Source: Robiginitomaculum sp. (GTDB taxonomy: Bacteria > Pseudomonadota > Alphaproteobacteria > Caulobacterales > Maricaulaceae). From it: 6,596 bases of DNA. The stretch covers positions 17,151 through 23,746 of the forward strand of contig NVVU01000030.1 in the NCBI GenBank assembly GCA_002733485.1, read 5' to 3'. This document shows positions 5,466-6,596 of this stretch, in pieces. The first letter of the stretch is position 1; every line of letters starts with the position of its first letter. Under the pieces are notes generated by a model that worked only from the letters and a program-made list of their open reading frames with translations, was not told where the DNA came from and did no database searches. Made by a program: the position numbers and the translations under genes.

Positions 5466-5842
5466 TGACACTTGCACTGGGATTTGAGATTCTACTAGCC
5501 GCTCTGTTACTGGTCACCGTGTTTTACTGTTGGCGGCTGGATCGTCGCTTGAATGCGCTACGAAATGGTCAGGATGGGATGCGCGAGGCAGTTGCGGACC
5601 TGATTAAGGCCACCAGCCAGGCCGAAACCTGTATCCAGGGATTACGCGACACCGCCGGACAAAGCAGTGTGGAACTGGACGCCCGTATCACCAAGGCACA
5701 AAAACTAGCCGCAGATTTACAGCGACTGGGACGGCAGAACCGTTTGGGCAGCACGCCGGTCAAACCTCTGGCCAGAGCCAGTAATTCCAGCACCGCGCCG
5801 CGCACACCCGGCCTGATGGATCGCTTGCGCGAAGTCGGATAA
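5465..5842 (+). CDS. Small membrane-anchored coiled-coil protein (DUF6468-like)
   Basis: The 125-residue protein has one N-terminal membrane helix (about 4-23, LALGFEILLAALLLVTVFYC) followed directly by a basic cluster RLDRRLNALR. By the positive-inside rule the rest should be cytoplasmic. Residues about 25-95 are helical and rich in heptad-like leucine/alanine, with RNGQDGMREAVADLIKATSQAE, so a coiled coil is likely. The tail is Ser/Pro/Thr-rich, then LMDRLREVG. It resembles the uncharacterised DUF6468 family that I recall lying beside fliM in alphaproteobacteria; this assignment is from memory. The start overlaps the fliM stop by one base (TAATG) and has GAGGAG eight bases upstream, indicating coupled translation. 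A role in motor or switch assembly is only suggested by position. No catalytic motif is visible. Confidence 0.85.
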   Translation: MTLALGFEILLAALLLVTVFYCWRLDRRLNALRNGQDGMREAVADLIKATSQAETCIQGLRDTAGQSSVELDARITKAQKLAADLQRLGRQNRLGSTPVKPLARASNSSTAPRTPGLMDRLREVG

Positions 5843-5846
5843 GATC

Positions 5847-6596
5847 ATGGCACGCTCTACCCGTATTCTGGTAATTGTCTCGATAATCGCTTTTGGGCTG
5901 TTTGGTCTAAAATCCCTTGCCATTACCTCCGATGTCCTCAGTTTTTTAGACCCGGCCACCCCCGCCTGGGCTTTATCCGGAGGTAAGAAAAAAGAAAAAA
6001 AGAAAAAAGGCGGGCATGAGAAACCGGCGAAACACGACAAGGCCAGCACCCCCACTGCAGCCTCTGCACCTGAATCTGCAAAAGAATATAAGGAAGCCGC
6101 CGCCACACCTGTTTGTGAAGGCCCCAGCCTCGCCGAACAGGCCGGCTTAAGTGAGCAGGAACTAAACGTTTACCTTACCCTGGGACAGCGAAACCGCCTT
6201 TTGAACAAGCGCGAAAGACAAATTGCCACGCGAGAAGGCTTGCTGAAAGTAACACAACAGCAAATTGACGAGCGAATTGCCAAACTGGTATCGCTGAAAA
6301 CTGATATTAATGGCTTGCTTGGCACGCTGGATGAAAAAGAAGAAATGCAGATCCAGACCCTGATCAAACTCTATGACACAATGAAACCCAAGCCAGCGGC
6401 AAAAATCTTCACCGGGCTGGATAAGAGCGTCCTATTGCGTGTCGCCAGCCGGATCAAGTCGGATAATCTGGCTAAAATCATGGCGGCCATGCCTTCCAAC
6501 AAGGCAGCGGAACTTACCGTCGCACTGGCGGCGAGTAACCGGTTGCCGGAAATGACCAAGGATTTACCCGGATTTTCCTCAGGCGGCCAAAAATAA
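5847..6596 (+). CDS. motE: MotE-like periplasmic flagellar protein
   Basis: The 249-residue protein begins MARSTR, followed by a hydrophobic anchor or signal (about 7-25). A lysine-rich, low-complexity linker (47-65) and a Pro/Ala-rich stretch follow, then a long predicted coiled coil (about 110-170). It ends in an MgtE_N-like helical repeat at about 171-229 (TLIKLYDTMKPKPAAKIF, MAAMPSNKAAELTVAL). This layout matches MotE, which in Sinorhizobium is a periplasmic chaperone for the motor protein MotC and is reported to dimerise through a disulfide. The only cysteine here, Cys90, sits before the coiled coil, consistent with such a link. MotC is not in the window, so the partner is unknown. It starts 4 bp after the preceding stop and ends at the last base of the window, so it is complete. 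Confidence 0.85.
   Translation: MARSTRILVIVSIIAFGLFGLKSLAITSDVLSFLDPATPAWALSGGKKKEKKKKGGHEKPAKHDKASTPTAASAPESAKEYKEAAATPVCEGPSLAEQAGLSEQELNVYLTLGQRNRLLNKRERQIATREGLLKVTQQQIDERIAKLVSLKTDINGLLGTLDEKEEMQIQTLIKLYDTMKPKPAAKIFTGLDKSVLLRVASRIKSDNLAKIMAAMPSNKAAELTVALAASNRLPEMTKDLPGFSSGGQK
5996..6002 (+). other. A-AAA-AAG heptamer in the lysine run of the motE-like gene
   Basis: The A-rich run at 5985-6008 contains A AAA AAG in the reading-frame phase required for -1 slippage. A -1 shift would meet TGA at 6017-6019 and release a short product of about 57 residues made of the membrane anchor plus the lysine patch. No clear downstream stimulatory stem was identified, so this is noted as a sequence property only. 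Confidence 0.3.

Noticed and set aside
5717..6106. Minus-strand 129-codon open frame with a Phe-rich run
   Set aside because: The Phe run is the reverse of the lysine codons in the motE-like gene; both genes beneath it are well supported on the plus strand.
1..6596. Mobile elements, CRISPR arrays, tRNA or rRNA genes
   Set aside because: No spaced direct repeats, transposase, terminal inverted repeats or recognisable RNA gene were seen; the window is almost entirely flagellar coding sequence.

Overview
This window is a flagellar basal-body, switch and motor locus from an alphaproteobacterium. The organism call rests on several features. FliL and FliM have the alphaproteobacterial form. A small coiled-coil membrane protein (DUF6468-like) and a MotE-type protein follow fliM. 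The regulatory region carries sigma54 (RpoN)-type elements and a CtrA-like half site. GC content looks moderate (about half, judged by eye and not computed), and gene style resembles Rhodospirillales/Sneathiella/Kordiimonas-like lineages more than Caulobacter or rhizobia. That finer placement is a guess.

Layout. Positions 1-182 (+) are the 3' end of a membrane protein that resembles MsrQ, the heme-binding subunit of the MsrPQ methionine sulfoxide reductase. It converges on, and overlaps by 25 bp, a leftward operon read on the minus strand in the order flgF (3453-2716), flgG (2688-1900), flgA (1880-891), flgH (880-158). These encode two distal/proximal rod proteins, the P-ring assembly chaperone and the L-ring lipoprotein. 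No flgI (P-ring) follows, although it is often near flgA/flgH. A 274-bp divergent control region (3454-3727) separates this operon from a rightward one: fliL (3728-4288), fliM (4293-5465), a DUF6468-like gene (5465-5842) and motE-like (5847-6596). Those genes are almost contiguous (4-bp gap, 1-bp overlap, 4-bp gap), and the last stop codon is the final base of the window.

How the genes work together. The left operon builds the rod and the outer rings. The right operon supplies FliL (stator-associated), FliM (C-ring switch) and two envelope proteins probably linked to the motor or stator.

The most striking feature is in the control region. Two near-consensus sigma54 promoters face each other on opposite strands and share the same GC dinucleotide as their -12 element. 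Together they form an exact dyad, TGGCA-N7-TGCA-N7-TGCCA, at 3497-3524. If both are functional, two RNA polymerases could not occupy them at once, so the rod/ring and switch/motor operons would be coupled by mutual exclusion. Downstream of this dyad, on the fliL side, are an AT-rich stretch, a GC-rich inverted repeat at enhancer-like distance, and a CtrA-like half site with a TAATAAT box. The second notable feature is an N-terminal extension of FliM with a 14-residue motif duplicated exactly; its two DNA copies differ only at four synonymous sites.
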